From contig NC_079498.1 of the NCBI RefSeq assembly GCF_030052815.1, positions 67,132,992 through 67,196,991 on the forward strand: a stretch of DNA of 64,000 nt. The letters are read 5' to 3'. The notes beneath the pieces are model-generated. The model was not told the origin of the DNA and did no database searches. It worked only from the letters and a program-made list of their open reading frames with translations. Numbering within the stretch: position 1 is the first letter of the stretch; every line of letters begins with the position of its first letter. Positions 20,556-31,276 of this stretch are shown here, one piece after another. The DNA comes from Hevea brasiliensis. Its lineage: Eukaryota > Streptophyta > Magnoliopsida > Malpighiales > Euphorbiaceae. The position numbers were made by a program, and so were the translations under genes.

Positions 20556-22665
20556 TATTAGTAGTATGCCCTAAAGCATATCATTTAGTATGTATCTTGT
20601 ACATATTTTTATTAATAAAAGGCATTTTCACTTTTCTATTTACATAATATATTTATGTGTAATAGAAAAGGTCCATTGATATTTTGTTAGAAATTCTATT
20701 CTTAAGTTGTTAAGAATATGTGTGACAGTATTTCTAGTACAAAGTATCATAAATAGGTTCACAATCGAGGATACTTCACAATAAGAATATGACTTATCCA
20801 GAAAAATTATATTCATGTTTGTTCCCAAGTTATTTATATGAGATATAAATAAGATGGAATGGTGAGTCTCATGCCATATAACAAACATGATAGACACTTA
20901 TAGATGATAAGTAGGCCAAACCAGTGGCACTTATGACAAGCACATGGAGTTTACTCTTATCAATGCATTGTCATAAATCATATCAGTGCATATAATCTTT
21001 AGACCTGAGATAGCACAATTATCTTTTATATAGGTGGTTTGAGTTTGATACTGCTTTCATACTTGTACTGTGTATGGATATATGGGCATGTGCTGGCTCC
21101 TACTAGTTATATATAGAGGTAGGTTTTGATCAAGATAGAATCTGCTACCCTAAGTAAATAGGGATAAAATTCTATGTTTATTTAATTGTTCTTGATGTTT
21201 CAAGTTCCTGGCCAGGACAGATAGATTTAATCAGAAGAGAGTTTCTGATGAGAAAATCTTTTTAATCAAGAACTGGAATTAAATGAGAACATAATATTCA
21301 TAGCAAATGGGGTCTGACATAAACCATGACTCCAGCTCGAATTGGAATTTTGTAATAAAGAGATTCTAGTGCATGGTAATATATGATTATAGGTTCATTT
21401 AAGGTAAACCTTATTACTAATTGAGTGGCCATGGCATGCTATGCTAAGTGTTAACCATGGTCTATGAGGTGCATAAAATGATTTAGAGAAATCATTTATA
21501 TTAAGAAAGAGTTCTAATGATATTAAGAGTTGATATCATGTCTCATTACCAATTAGTGATGAGCCTAGCAAGTCACACACATAAACAAGTAATCACCAAA
21601 TTAAATATGATTTAATTAATTAATTAAAGAGTTTAATTGATTAATTAAATAGGTTTGGTTTGCAATTAGATTGCAAAGTCCCTAGCATGACTTGAAACCA
21701 AATCTAGGTTATTGGATGTATAGTATAAGTTAAATTTATATTTAAAGTGTTTAAATATGAATTTAATTAATGAGAAATTAATTAATAAAGATTAATTAAT
21801 TAATTTATATTTGATATAAATTGATTAGAAGAAGAGAAATAATTATTTTGGGTTAAGAATTCAAAATTAAGACACAGGGGTATTTTGGTCATTTAATAGG
21901 GTGACATGTCGCATCATGAGATGGTGACACATGGCACTACACATAAGCTTGCCAAATATCTTTTAATCATGTAAGATGATCAAAGTCAAGATTAAATATA
22001 GGTTTGACACTTGGCACAATGTGATTGGGTCAATTAAACCTAGAACCAATCAGAGGGTGACATGTGGCAAGGGTTTTAAGTGGTGACCTAGCTATATAAT
22101 GTGTTGTTATGAAAGAAAATTATAACAAGGCTGCTGCTCTCTTTGGTGCTGCCACCCAAGAAGCCTCCCCCTTCTCTTCTTCTTCATTTCTCATCATTTC
22201 AAAGAGATTAGACAATAATCTCTTGAATTAAAAATACTAGAAATTGTTTTTAGTGTTCTGTTTACATCTGTAATCTGTCAAAAGGCAAAACTTGATTTTC
22301 TAATTTATAGAAAAAGCTTTAGAAGCTGTTCAAGGGCTGCCATAGGTGATCTTGGTGTGGACATGCTAGAGGGACAACATCTAGTGTCCTAGACGCATCC
22401 CAAAGGTGTCAAATACACTAAAGTGCATCAAGAGATTAGTGCACTTATTCTTGATCTAATCTAGGGTTCTAATAATTAATCTGATTAATTCTAAAATCTT
22501 AAATGATAGATGTAGATCCAAAAACATATTAAAAGAGTTTTAATATGCCGTTTATCGTTGAAATCAAATTGATAAAAATGAATCTTGCATGATGTATGTG
22601 ACCCTCGGTGAAAAATTTTGAGTTCAATGATATAAACTTGTGTTTTTCATGCTTCCGCTCCTACA
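20556..22665 (+). repeat. Copia-1 5' LTR
   Basis: 2110 bp ending GCTTCCGCTCCTACA two bases before the PBS. The first dinucleotide reads TA, a G-to-A change from the TG present in the 3' LTR (31277). It contains a palindrome-rich block of TTAATTAA repeats at about 21610-21800. No coding sequence; small ORFs inside also appear at the same place in other LTR copies (31361, 48721) and are incidental. Confidence 0.93.
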
Positions 22666-22667
22666 AT

Positions 22668-22680
22668 TGGTATCAGAGCC
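22668..22680 (+). promoter_or_regulatory. Primer-binding site of Copia-1
   Basis: TGGTATCAGAGCC, a perfect match to the complement of the plant initiator-Met tRNA 3' end, 2 nt after the LTR. Confidence 0.95.
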
Positions 22681-22843
22681 ACTATATTTGCCATTTAATT
22701 GTTGATTATATGATTTAATTGTGTGGTTTAATCATGAGATGATAGATCCATTGCTGGTTGCAAAGGAAAGGTGGGGACATGGTGATGAACACCAATGGTG
22801 CGCACACTTTGTGGTCTCCAAATCTGAATTTTTTTAAAAATTG

Positions 22844-23178
22844 TTTGAATGTTATTCAAATATGAATTTTTTTAAAATTGTTTGAATGTGATTCAAATAT
22901 GAATTTTAAAAGTTGTTTGAATGTGATTCAAATCTGAATTTTTAAATTTGTTTGAATGTGATTCAAATCTGAATTTTTAAATTTATTTGAATGTGATTCA
23001 AATCTGAATTTTAAAAGTTATTTGAATGTGATTCAAATCTGAATTTTTTAAAATTGTTTGAATGAGATTCAAATCTAAATTTTAAAAGTTGTTTGAATGT
23101 GATTCAAATCTGAATTTCTAAATTTGTTTGAATGTGATTCAAATCTGAATTTTTAAATTTGTTTGAATCATATTCAAA
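22844..23178 (+). repeat. Tandem hairpin array in Copia-1 leader, 10 units
   Basis: Ten copies of TTTGAAT-NNN-ATTCAAA spaced 35-37 bp apart, separated by AT-rich TCTGAATTTTTAAA-like spacers. Each copy is a perfect 7-bp inverted repeat with a 3-nt loop (mostly GTG; also GTT, GAG, CAT). It lies between PBS and gag. The same array, partly degenerated, is at 62070-62369 in Copia-3. Confidence 0.92.
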
Positions 23179-24375
23179 TTTGGATTTTTAAGTTGAATTT
23201 AAGTATGAGATATTCAATTTAATTTAAGTATGTATGTTTTATTTAATTGTTAAATAGTGATATGCATGATGGATGATCATGGACTATAAAAGACTAATGT
23301 GATTGGATTTATCTTTTTTTATGTTTCTTTGTGTTATAAATTAATTAATTAATTTTAATTTATTTTTGGGCGTATATTATTAAGGTTGTAATAATTTTGG
23401 GTTGTAATTTCATTTATTTAGTTCTTGTTAATTCACCTTGGTATGTCAAGGATTACTATATAATTGGATTGCAATAAGATCAAGGAGGCCAAGAGCATGG
23501 GTGGGACCAATGGGAGAAATTCAAGATCAAGTATTGATTATGTACTCCTTCAGCAACTCTTGTAATATGAATGAATGAAATGCACCTAGGAATGCCCTGA
23601 TTCAATTATTGGTGGCTCAGAATTTAATCCCTTAGAAAAGTCCATGATCATACCATATTTATTTATTATCCATGAATGCATGAGATGTATAGGAATGTAT
23701 GCAAGTATATGATATATGCATGCTAATTGGATAATGTGCAAAGTGAGACCTTAATAGTAATTAGGATGACCATAAAATCTTCCAAACAAATGATTAAGTT
23801 GGAAATTGTATAATTAAAGTAATTATAACATGGATCCTCCATTGAGGTAATTATTTTAAGAAATTTTAAATACTTGCATAAGATGCAATTAATTTAAGAG
23901 ATTTTCTTAAGAATAATTGTTAAGCATGAGATATTATAAATATGTAAATAGTTTGGTGGCCAATATTGGATGTACCTGAGGACATTAAAATTATTTGCAT
24001 AATTACTGGCTCAATGGGATCAACTTAACTAATGCAAGATAAATCAATAATGGATGTACCTGAGATTTTGAGCATTAGAGGCTAGGTAAAGGATTGAACC
24101 TCACATGAGATGTGATGGGCAAGGAGTTGCTCACTAATAGTTTATTGTAATTCCAATAATGGATGTACCTGAGGATGATCAATAGAATTATAAGAATTCA
24201 ATCACCTACTAGAAATCCATCCAACTAGGATTTCTGTTTTCTACTTTGGAAGTGTAGGATTCGCTAAGTTAGTGGGAGGACCAATTTGATTAAAAGAACA
24301 TAATCATTTTGGTTAATTACATGATACATTTACTAATTAATCTGATTATTTTCTGCAGTTAATTTTTTGATAATA
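23179..24375 (+). other. Copia-1 leader between hairpin array and gag
   Basis: About 1.2 kb with no open frame. It has three copies of TGGATGTACCTGAG at 23967, 24051 and 24160 in different contexts. It ends with a splice-acceptor-like TTATTTTCTGCAG at 24346-24358 just before gag. Whether the leader is spliced is unknown. Confidence 0.6.
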
Positions 24376-27300
24376 ATAAGCATAGAACAACCACCACCAT
24401 CCAATATCTATGCAAGCATACTTGATCACAATAGGTTGACAGGACCTAATCTATCTGATTGGCTAAGAAATTTGAAACTTGTCCTGAACCTTGAACATAT
24501 AAGATATGTTCTAGACTCAAATGTTCCTGGTCTCTTACCTCCGGAGGCCACTCAAGAGGAATATGAAACTTTGGACAAGTGGAAGGAGCATGATATGAGA
24601 GCCAAGTGTTACATGCTTGCTTCTATGAGTAATGAGTTACAGAAGTAGCATGAGAACATGTAGAGTGTGACACCCCTTACCTGTTTACAGTGTAGCTAAG
24701 CAAGTTATGCCACTTAGTGTGCCGGAGCACCAATTTATGTTTCTATTACAATTTATCACTTTTAATTCATTTATTTTCAATTTTGATAAATCTGAATTTT
24801 TTCCCAAATTTTATAGAAAATCCGGTAGAGTGCCGATTGTAAATTGGAAAAACAGTTCTTCTGAACCTGTTTAAAAAAACACTTCCAATATAATTTCTAA
24901 ATCCAAACTCCATTATACACATTTCAAATCAATCACAAATTCTCAATCTCAAATCACAACACTATTTTCAGAAATTTTTCTTTTCACTTCATTACTGGAA
25001 GCACATTCATAAATATTTCTCAACATAATATACAGAAAATTTCAATAATATGAAATTTCATATATTTACGTCATCAATAATTTCAAGAGTTTATAGTTAC
25101 AATCCCAAAACTAATACAAAATACAAAATACTACCCAAAATCCTAATCTCCTACCATATCCACTGCAGAGGTGAGGTGACTCTGAACTCTGGATGCAGCT
25201 CTAAAGGCTCACCCTGTCTGATGTTTGCTGAGCTCCCCAGCTAGGTCTCCAGTACTTGCGCATGGCAAAAGCGACGCGCTAAGCAATTCTACTTAGTGAT
25301 GACAATATAAAATAAAATAAAATAAAATAAAAATAAGTATGCAGAATGTATGTTTACATTTTTTAGTAGACTTAATTTCTGATATTATTTGCAGTATTAT
25401 TCAATTAAAATTTGGTAAGGTTTATTATCATTGTCCGAGTAACCTATATTAGTCGATTGGACTAGATAAACAGGTAAATTAGCACTGGGCACTAAGTACC
25501 TCAGAACATCACACCATCGATCACATTGTGTCTCCCGGTGTGCAACAAAACAGCTAATAAGCTGTAATAATTATCAGGGTTAAAACCAAGTATATCAACT
25601 CAAATAACATAGCCAAAGGCTATTATGTCACAGAATGGCATGGGAAGCCATGAAACACAGAATGGCATAAAGCCATATGCAGTACTGCTAACAGAACCCT
25701 ATTGGCATGCCAACCTATCCAAACCAATCTTGCTAGGTATACTAGGGCATTTTACACTTTTAAGTTTCACAATTTTTGAAATTTAAGTTTTAGTGTTACT
25801 ATTCATTTCATTAGTCAACTAAAATGTTGACTTTTGCATAGACAATAGGTACATTGGTTCTAATACTCCCAATATACCACATTTTGCGTTCTAAATTTGT
25901 TGGTATTGGTTGCCAATACTATTTCTAAACTTAATGTTAATTGGACAGAATTTTCAGTTTTCATGCTTGTTTTTACTGTTCCATTAGTTATTTTTGCAGT
26001 GAGAATTTGGAAAAATGATCAACATGAAAGTTGTTCCTTATCTTGTCTAGTTGCATTTCCTCTTTTGAATCACTCTATTTGGAGTTTTTTAGCTCAAGTT
26101 ATAGCCTAAAAACCACAATTGGCCGAATTGAAATTTTTCCAGAATTTCTGGACTGACCAAATCTACAGTGTTAGGAATAATGACTGCAACTCACTTTTTG
26201 AATATGTTCTGGTCATAATTTGGGTTAGGTTTATCCATGAAAGTTGTTGATATATATCTCATCTTATTGCTGGTAAAATTTCAGGTCAATTGGACCTTTC
26301 TACACTGAGTTATGGCTAAATGACCAAACACTGTTTATTTAGTCATTTTGCCCAGGTAGAATGCAGGTCACCCGAATTAGGGCAATCTTTTGGTCCACTT
26401 GGTTTGGTTTTCTGGGCATGATTTCTTCACCAAAGTTGTACCATTATGTGTCTAGTATCATTTCCAATTGTCCTTGTACCAATTGAACCTCTACAATTCA
26501 AGTTATTGCTACTCAAACCTGTTGGACTCATGTCCAATCCTGTAGGTCACCAAGGGCAGCCACACCAAACCCAAATCCCACTACACTATTCACTTCATTT
26601 TTTATTCAAACCAAATCAAATGGTCACTAATTGACCACTAACACCTACTTCCATTATCACATGGTCAAAGTCTCATTTTTCCACCCCAAACCCTAACTCA
26701 ACATTACAAAACCATGCATTATCATTGCATTTCATCACTTCACTTACAAGATGCATATTATGGGCAGCCATACTACCCTTTTAACTTCATTAAAATCATC
26801 ACAATCTTGTCCTAACCATGGCTGCCAAAAATTATGGGTTGGAATACAAATGGTATTCAATAAATTTTCTTTATAAATTGCACTCATACATAGTCCTTAA
26901 CATGAATTTAAGGTGAAAACTAAGGTTAGGTCACTAACCTCTATGGAGTGAAGTTTCCCCACTTGCTAGGGTTCTTGTTTTCCTCTCTTTTTTGCTCCCA
27001 AAAGAATCACCAAGATACAAGAACATTTTTTTGTGTTGGGAGTATAAGAATTTGTTGGGTAGAAGTTAGTGAAATCAAGCTTTGAAAAAGCTTGAAAATA
27101 GTGGTTATGGAGGAGGGTCACGGCAAGGAAGAAGAAAGGGAGAGAGAGATCTGGTTTTTTTTGTTCATTTTCAGCCCATTTTGTCTCTTTTAAATAAGTT
27201 TATGCCATGTGCCCACATTGGGTTGGTTGGGAGAATCTTAATGACATCATTATGATGTCATAAGTCCATTTTCTTTCATTTTCTTTCATTTTCTCATCTT

Positions 27301-28331
27301 TTCTTGTCTATTTAATTGCAATTAAATTTTTAACAATATTTATTCATATTTTATGTTATATAAATTATTTATTTAACTGGACAAGTTGGCCAAAAATCAT
27401 CTCTGAAGACGAAATGACCAAAATACCCTCCGTTTGGCTTAACGAGCCAAAATTGTTTGTACCGATTGAAAAATTTTTCTAAGCATTTTCTTGGCATTCT
27501 AATACCATAAGAACCTCAATAACCCTTCTCTGGAGTTCCAAAAATTATTTTATAATTTCCCCCCCCGGTCTAGGGCTTCTAGTTGCGAGAACCGCAACTT
27601 CTCGCTAGGGCACCGGCTCATTTAACTTGGTTGTATTTTATTTCTAAAATTTTTTCTAAATTTTTCTTATTAATATTTGAGTTAATTATGGTTCTTCACT
27701 TTAGTTTAATTATTTTTCCGAACGTTCTAGCTGTCCGAACAGACACTAGTCACCGGAATAGTAGACTGTATGGACTTGCTAAAGTGAGGATGTTACATAG
27801 AGTGCAAGTGAGATCCTCCTTCACCTATAAGAGTTGTATGGTGAGCATAGCAGGAATGCTAGGTATGAGATATCTAGGCAGCTGTTCCGCATAAGGATGT
27901 CTGAGGGACAGAATGTTGGGGATCATGTCCACAAGATGATTCGGCTTATTGAGCAGTTAGAACATCTTGACTTTAACATGGATTTCTAATTGCAGACGGA
28001 TTTGATCCTTCAGTCTCTTCCTGAGTCTTTTGAGAATTTTGTAACAAATTTTCATATGACTAAACAGGAATGCACCTTAGCTGGTTTACTCAACATGCTG
28101 GTTATTGCCCAAAAGAATATGCCGAGCAATAAAGGAAAAGAGATAGCTTTGATTTCATCTTCTTCTACAAGAAAGTCCAACAAGAAAAAGGGCAATAAGA
28201 AAAAGAAACCTCAGATTCCTGGCCCTTCCAAGAAAATAGCTAAACAAAAAGGGAAGGCTAAAGCTGATGGAGGTATAGAAAAGTATTTCCACTGCCAGAA
28301 GGATGGGTACAATAATAAGAACTGCCCATAG
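24376..28331 (+). pseudogene. Copia-1 gag, interrupted by a solo LTR
   Basis: The first codon appears to be ATA at 24376 where the family would have ATG, followed by SIEQPPPSNIY; so the start codon is lost. The first part (to 24665) has GPNLSDWLRNLKLVLNLEHI and YMLASMSNELQK, typical of UBN2-type copia gag. A gypsy solo LTR with TSD TAGAG then interrupts it. After 27803 the same frame continues (EISRQLFRIRMSEGQNVGDH, QTDLILQSLPESFENFV, a Lys-rich stretch, then YFHCQKDGYNNKNCP, a zinc knuckle whose first Cys reads Tyr). At least four in-frame stops lie outside the insertion. Not functional. Confidence 0.9.
24666..27797 (-). mobile_element. Gypsy solo LTR (G1 family), TSD TAGAG
   Basis: 3132-bp LTR, TGTGACACC...GATGTTACA, flanked by perfect TAGAG duplications (24661-24665 and 27798-27802). 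Removing it and one TSD copy rejoins the Copia-1 gag frame. It is the reverse-orientation relative of the solo LTR at 14893-18024, with the same landmarks (ATGGC/GCCAT hairpins at 25609-25676, GC-rich hairpin near 25258-25279, short AAAAT microsatellite at 25306). No interior remains, so LTR-LTR recombination is inferred. Confidence 0.95.
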
Positions 28332-28677
28332 TATAGCAAGTAATACCAACTTGCAGTAACGATATATTAGACTCCAGGTTGGCAATCGCTCAACTGTTAA
28401 AGCCTTAGCCATAGGATCTAAATTTTTATACATATGTGGACATGTTTTGTATTTAAATAAGGTTTTGCATGTACCTGATGCCTTTTAAGAACATCATTTC
28501 TATATCTAGTTTGACTAGAGATGGTTATGAATTTCAGTTCATAAATGATGTTTGCAGTATTTATTTTGGAAATAAATATTTTGGTTCTGGTTATATGCAT
28601 GATGGACTTTATTATCTAGATAATAATGTTAAATACAAATCTAATGCAAGCAATCTAACAGAATGCAATGCCATATG
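28332..28677 (+). pseudogene. Copia-1 protease remnant
   Basis: After the gag stop a frame reads ILDSRLA at about 28368, where the aspartic protease active site (LDSG) is expected; the Gly is Arg and the following part of the domain is missing, since another frame picks up at 28381 with GNRSTVKALAIGSKFLYICG and NKVLHVPDAF. A one-base shift then leads to KNIISISSLTRDGYEF...YYLDNNV (28487-28630). Processing of the polyprotein would be impossible. Confidence 0.75.
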
Positions 28678-29514
28678 AAAATCAACTCAAGTTCAAAATA
28701 TATTTGGCACTTAAGGTTAGGTCATGTTGCAGAAGATAGGATTGCAAAGCTGGAGAAAATGAGTATTTTATCCTCATTAAGTTTTGGACCTACTCTAACT
28801 TGTGAATCCTGCCTTCAAGGCAAAATGACTAGATCACCCTTTATTGGACAAGGGCTAAGAGTTGAAAATATTTTGGAGCTAATACATAATGATGTATGTG
28901 GTCCATTTAAAGAAATTGCTAGAAGCGGTTTTCATTATTTTATTACCTTTATTGATGATAAATCAAGGTTTGGGTATTTGTATTTGATGAAATACAAACA
29001 TGAATCCTTTGAAAAGTTCAAAGAACTTAAATCTGAAGTAGAAAATCAAATAGGAAAAAGTATTAAAGCTCTTCGATCAGATCGTGGAGGTAAATACTTA
29101 AGTACTGAATTTGATGATTACTTAAAAGAGCATGGCATTGTTTTCCAGCTAACTCCTCTAGGAACGCCATATTTGAATGGTGTATCTGAAAGGAGAAATC
29201 GTACCCTATTAGATATGGTATGGAGTATGATGAGCTATACTGATATGCTAATCTCCTTTCGGGGATTTGCATTCGAATTAGTTTTGTATATTCTGAATAG
29301 GATTCCAACAAAATCAGTATCTTCCACACCTTATGAGATATGGCATGAAAGAAAACCAAGTCTTAAGCATGTTAAGATTTGGGGTTGTCCAACTTATATA
29401 AAAAAGCTGAACACTGATAAAATGGAAACCAGATCAGAAAAGGGTCAATTTGTTGGATATCCAAAAGATAGTTTTGGATATTATTTTATTTGCTTACATC
29501 ACAAAAGGTTGTGA
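28663..29514 (+). pseudogene. Copia-1 integrase
   Basis: The longest open frame in the window (283 codons, first Met at 28663). It has the GAG-pre-integrase zinc motif (WHLRLGH ... CESC) at about residues 17-52 and the integrase core with all three catalytic acids in place: Asp in HNDVCGPF, Asp in RSDRGGKY, Glu in NGVSERRNRT. It continues with LNRIPTKSVSSTPYEIW and KIWGCPTYIKK and stops at TGA in what is normally a longer pol frame. It is intact as a domain but cut off from a working protease and RT, so it is listed as part of a dead polyprotein. Confidence 0.9.
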
Positions 29515-29581
29515 AAAGTAGAGATGCCACATTTTTTAACAATAGTTTGTTCAAGAAGGAGGCAAAGGAAGGCAAATAAAG

Positions 29582-31050
29582 TTGGAATTGGAGAATTCTG
29601 ATCAATCAACAGATCAGATGGATATAGATCCATATAGTCAACCTACACCTATTGATGAAACATCTACAGGTGTTCCTCATAGAACAACCAGGGTATCTCA
29701 CCCACCAGTGAGATATGGATTCCATCATGAAGAAGAACAAAAGTTGTCTACTCATGAAGAAGTAGATCATGGAGATGATCCACTTACCTATAAAGAAGCT
29801 ATATCAGATATAGACTCTTCAAAATGGATTGATGCTATGAAATTCGAGATTGATTCCATGTATAAAAATCAAGTTTGGGATCTTATTGACCCACACGAAG
29901 GTATTGTACCTATAGGGAACAAATAGGTTTTCAAGAAGAAAATTGGTTCTGATGGAAAGGTAGAGACCTATAAGGCAATGTTAGTAGCGAAAGGGTTTCA
30001 CCAAAGGCAAGGAATCGACTATGAGGAGACTTTCTCGCCTGTTGCCATGCTTAAATCAATTAGAATTTTATTAGTAATAGCTGCATACTATGATTATGAG
30101 ATTTTTAGATGGATGTCAAAACAGCTTTTCTCAATGGATACATTGAAGAAAACATTTTCATGAAACAACCTAGGGGTTTATGAATCCCATGATGGTTCCA
30201 AAGTGCGCAAGCTAAAGTGATCCATTTATCGGTTAAAACAAGCTTCGAGGAGTTAGAACATCCATTTTGATGAAGTAATTAAGTCATTTGGCTTTATCAA
30301 AAATGAGGATGAGCCATGTGTATATAAGAAGGTTAGTGACAGTGCTATCACTTTTCTTGTCTTATATGTAGATAATATTCTATTGATAGGTAATGACACA
30401 GGTATGTTGACAACTATAAAGGTATGGTTGTCAAATACATTCTCCATGAAAGACTTAGGAGAGGCAACCTATATTCTTGGGATTTGCATCTATGGAGATA
30501 GAGTGAAAAGAATAATTAGTTTATCCCAAAGTCTGTACTTGGAAAAGGTATTAAAGAGGTTTAACATGCTTGATTCCAAGAAAGGATTGTTACCAGTGAG
30601 ACATGGTATCCACCTTTCTAAAGAGATGTCTCCAAAGACACCTGAAGAAAGAGATAAAATGGCCAGGATTTCATATGCTTTGGCTATTGGAAGTTTAACA
30701 TATGCAATGTTATGTACTAGGCTGAATATCGCATATGCTGTTAGTTTGACTAGCAGGTATCAATCTAATCCAAGTTTGAAACACTGGATAATTATCAAGA
30801 ATATCTTTAAGTACTTGAGAAGAACTAAAGATTTATTCTTGATATATGGAGGTGGAGACTTGCAATTAGATGGTTATACTGATTCTGATTTTCAATTAGA
30901 TATCGATGATAGAAAGTCTACCTCTGGGTATGTGTTCATTTGTAATGGAGGTGCAGTCAGTTGAAAGAGTTCCAAACAGAGTACGACTGTAGATTTCACT
31001 ACAAAGGCTGAGTATATTGCTGCATCAAATGCTGCAAAAGAAGCTGTTTG
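29582..31050 (+). pseudogene. Copia-1 reverse transcriptase and RNase H
   Basis: RT_copia family. It starts with the linker THEEVDHGDDPLTYKEA and WIDAMKFEIDSMYKNQVWDL. A TAG at 29924-29926 replaces the Trp before [35 protein letters not shown] follows, then a frameshift near 30112 before [15 protein letters not shown]. Several stops occur around 30180-30260. The catalytic loop reads LYVDNILLIG (about 30365), where YVDD is required. RNase H (DGYTDSDFQLDIDDRKSTSGYV) ends at a TGA at 30962-30964 in place of Trp; the tail continues degenerate to about 31250. Confidence 0.92.
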
Positions 31051-31265
31051 GATATAAGGAACCTTAGTCTCACTAGAAATCCAAACACATAGAAAGGCGC
31101 TACCACATTATCAGAGAAATAGTTGGGCAAGGCAATGTAGCCATGCAGAAAATAGCATCAGCTGAAAATCCAGCTGATCCATTCACCAAGCCTATGTCAT
31201 AGGCTCAGCTAGACTGACATCTTGAGAAGATGGGTCTAAGATATTGTAATGAATGGCTCTAGTGC

Positions 31266-31276
31266 TAGTGGGAGAT
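31266..31276 (+). promoter_or_regulatory. Polypurine tract of Copia-1
   Basis: TAGTGGGAGAT immediately before the 3' LTR start TGTTAATAG. Confidence 0.85.

Noticed and set aside
20640..20897. 85-codon minus-strand ORF repeated at 31361 and 48721
   Set aside because: It recurs only because it lies at the same place in copia LTR copies; it has no known motif and carries copy-specific changes without evident constraint. LTR-encoded antisense protein would need expression evidence.
22844..23178. CRISPR-like array
   Set aside because: Repeats are about 17 bp with AT-rich spacers that are themselves near-identical, located in a plant retrotransposon leader; this is a minisatellite or structured leader.
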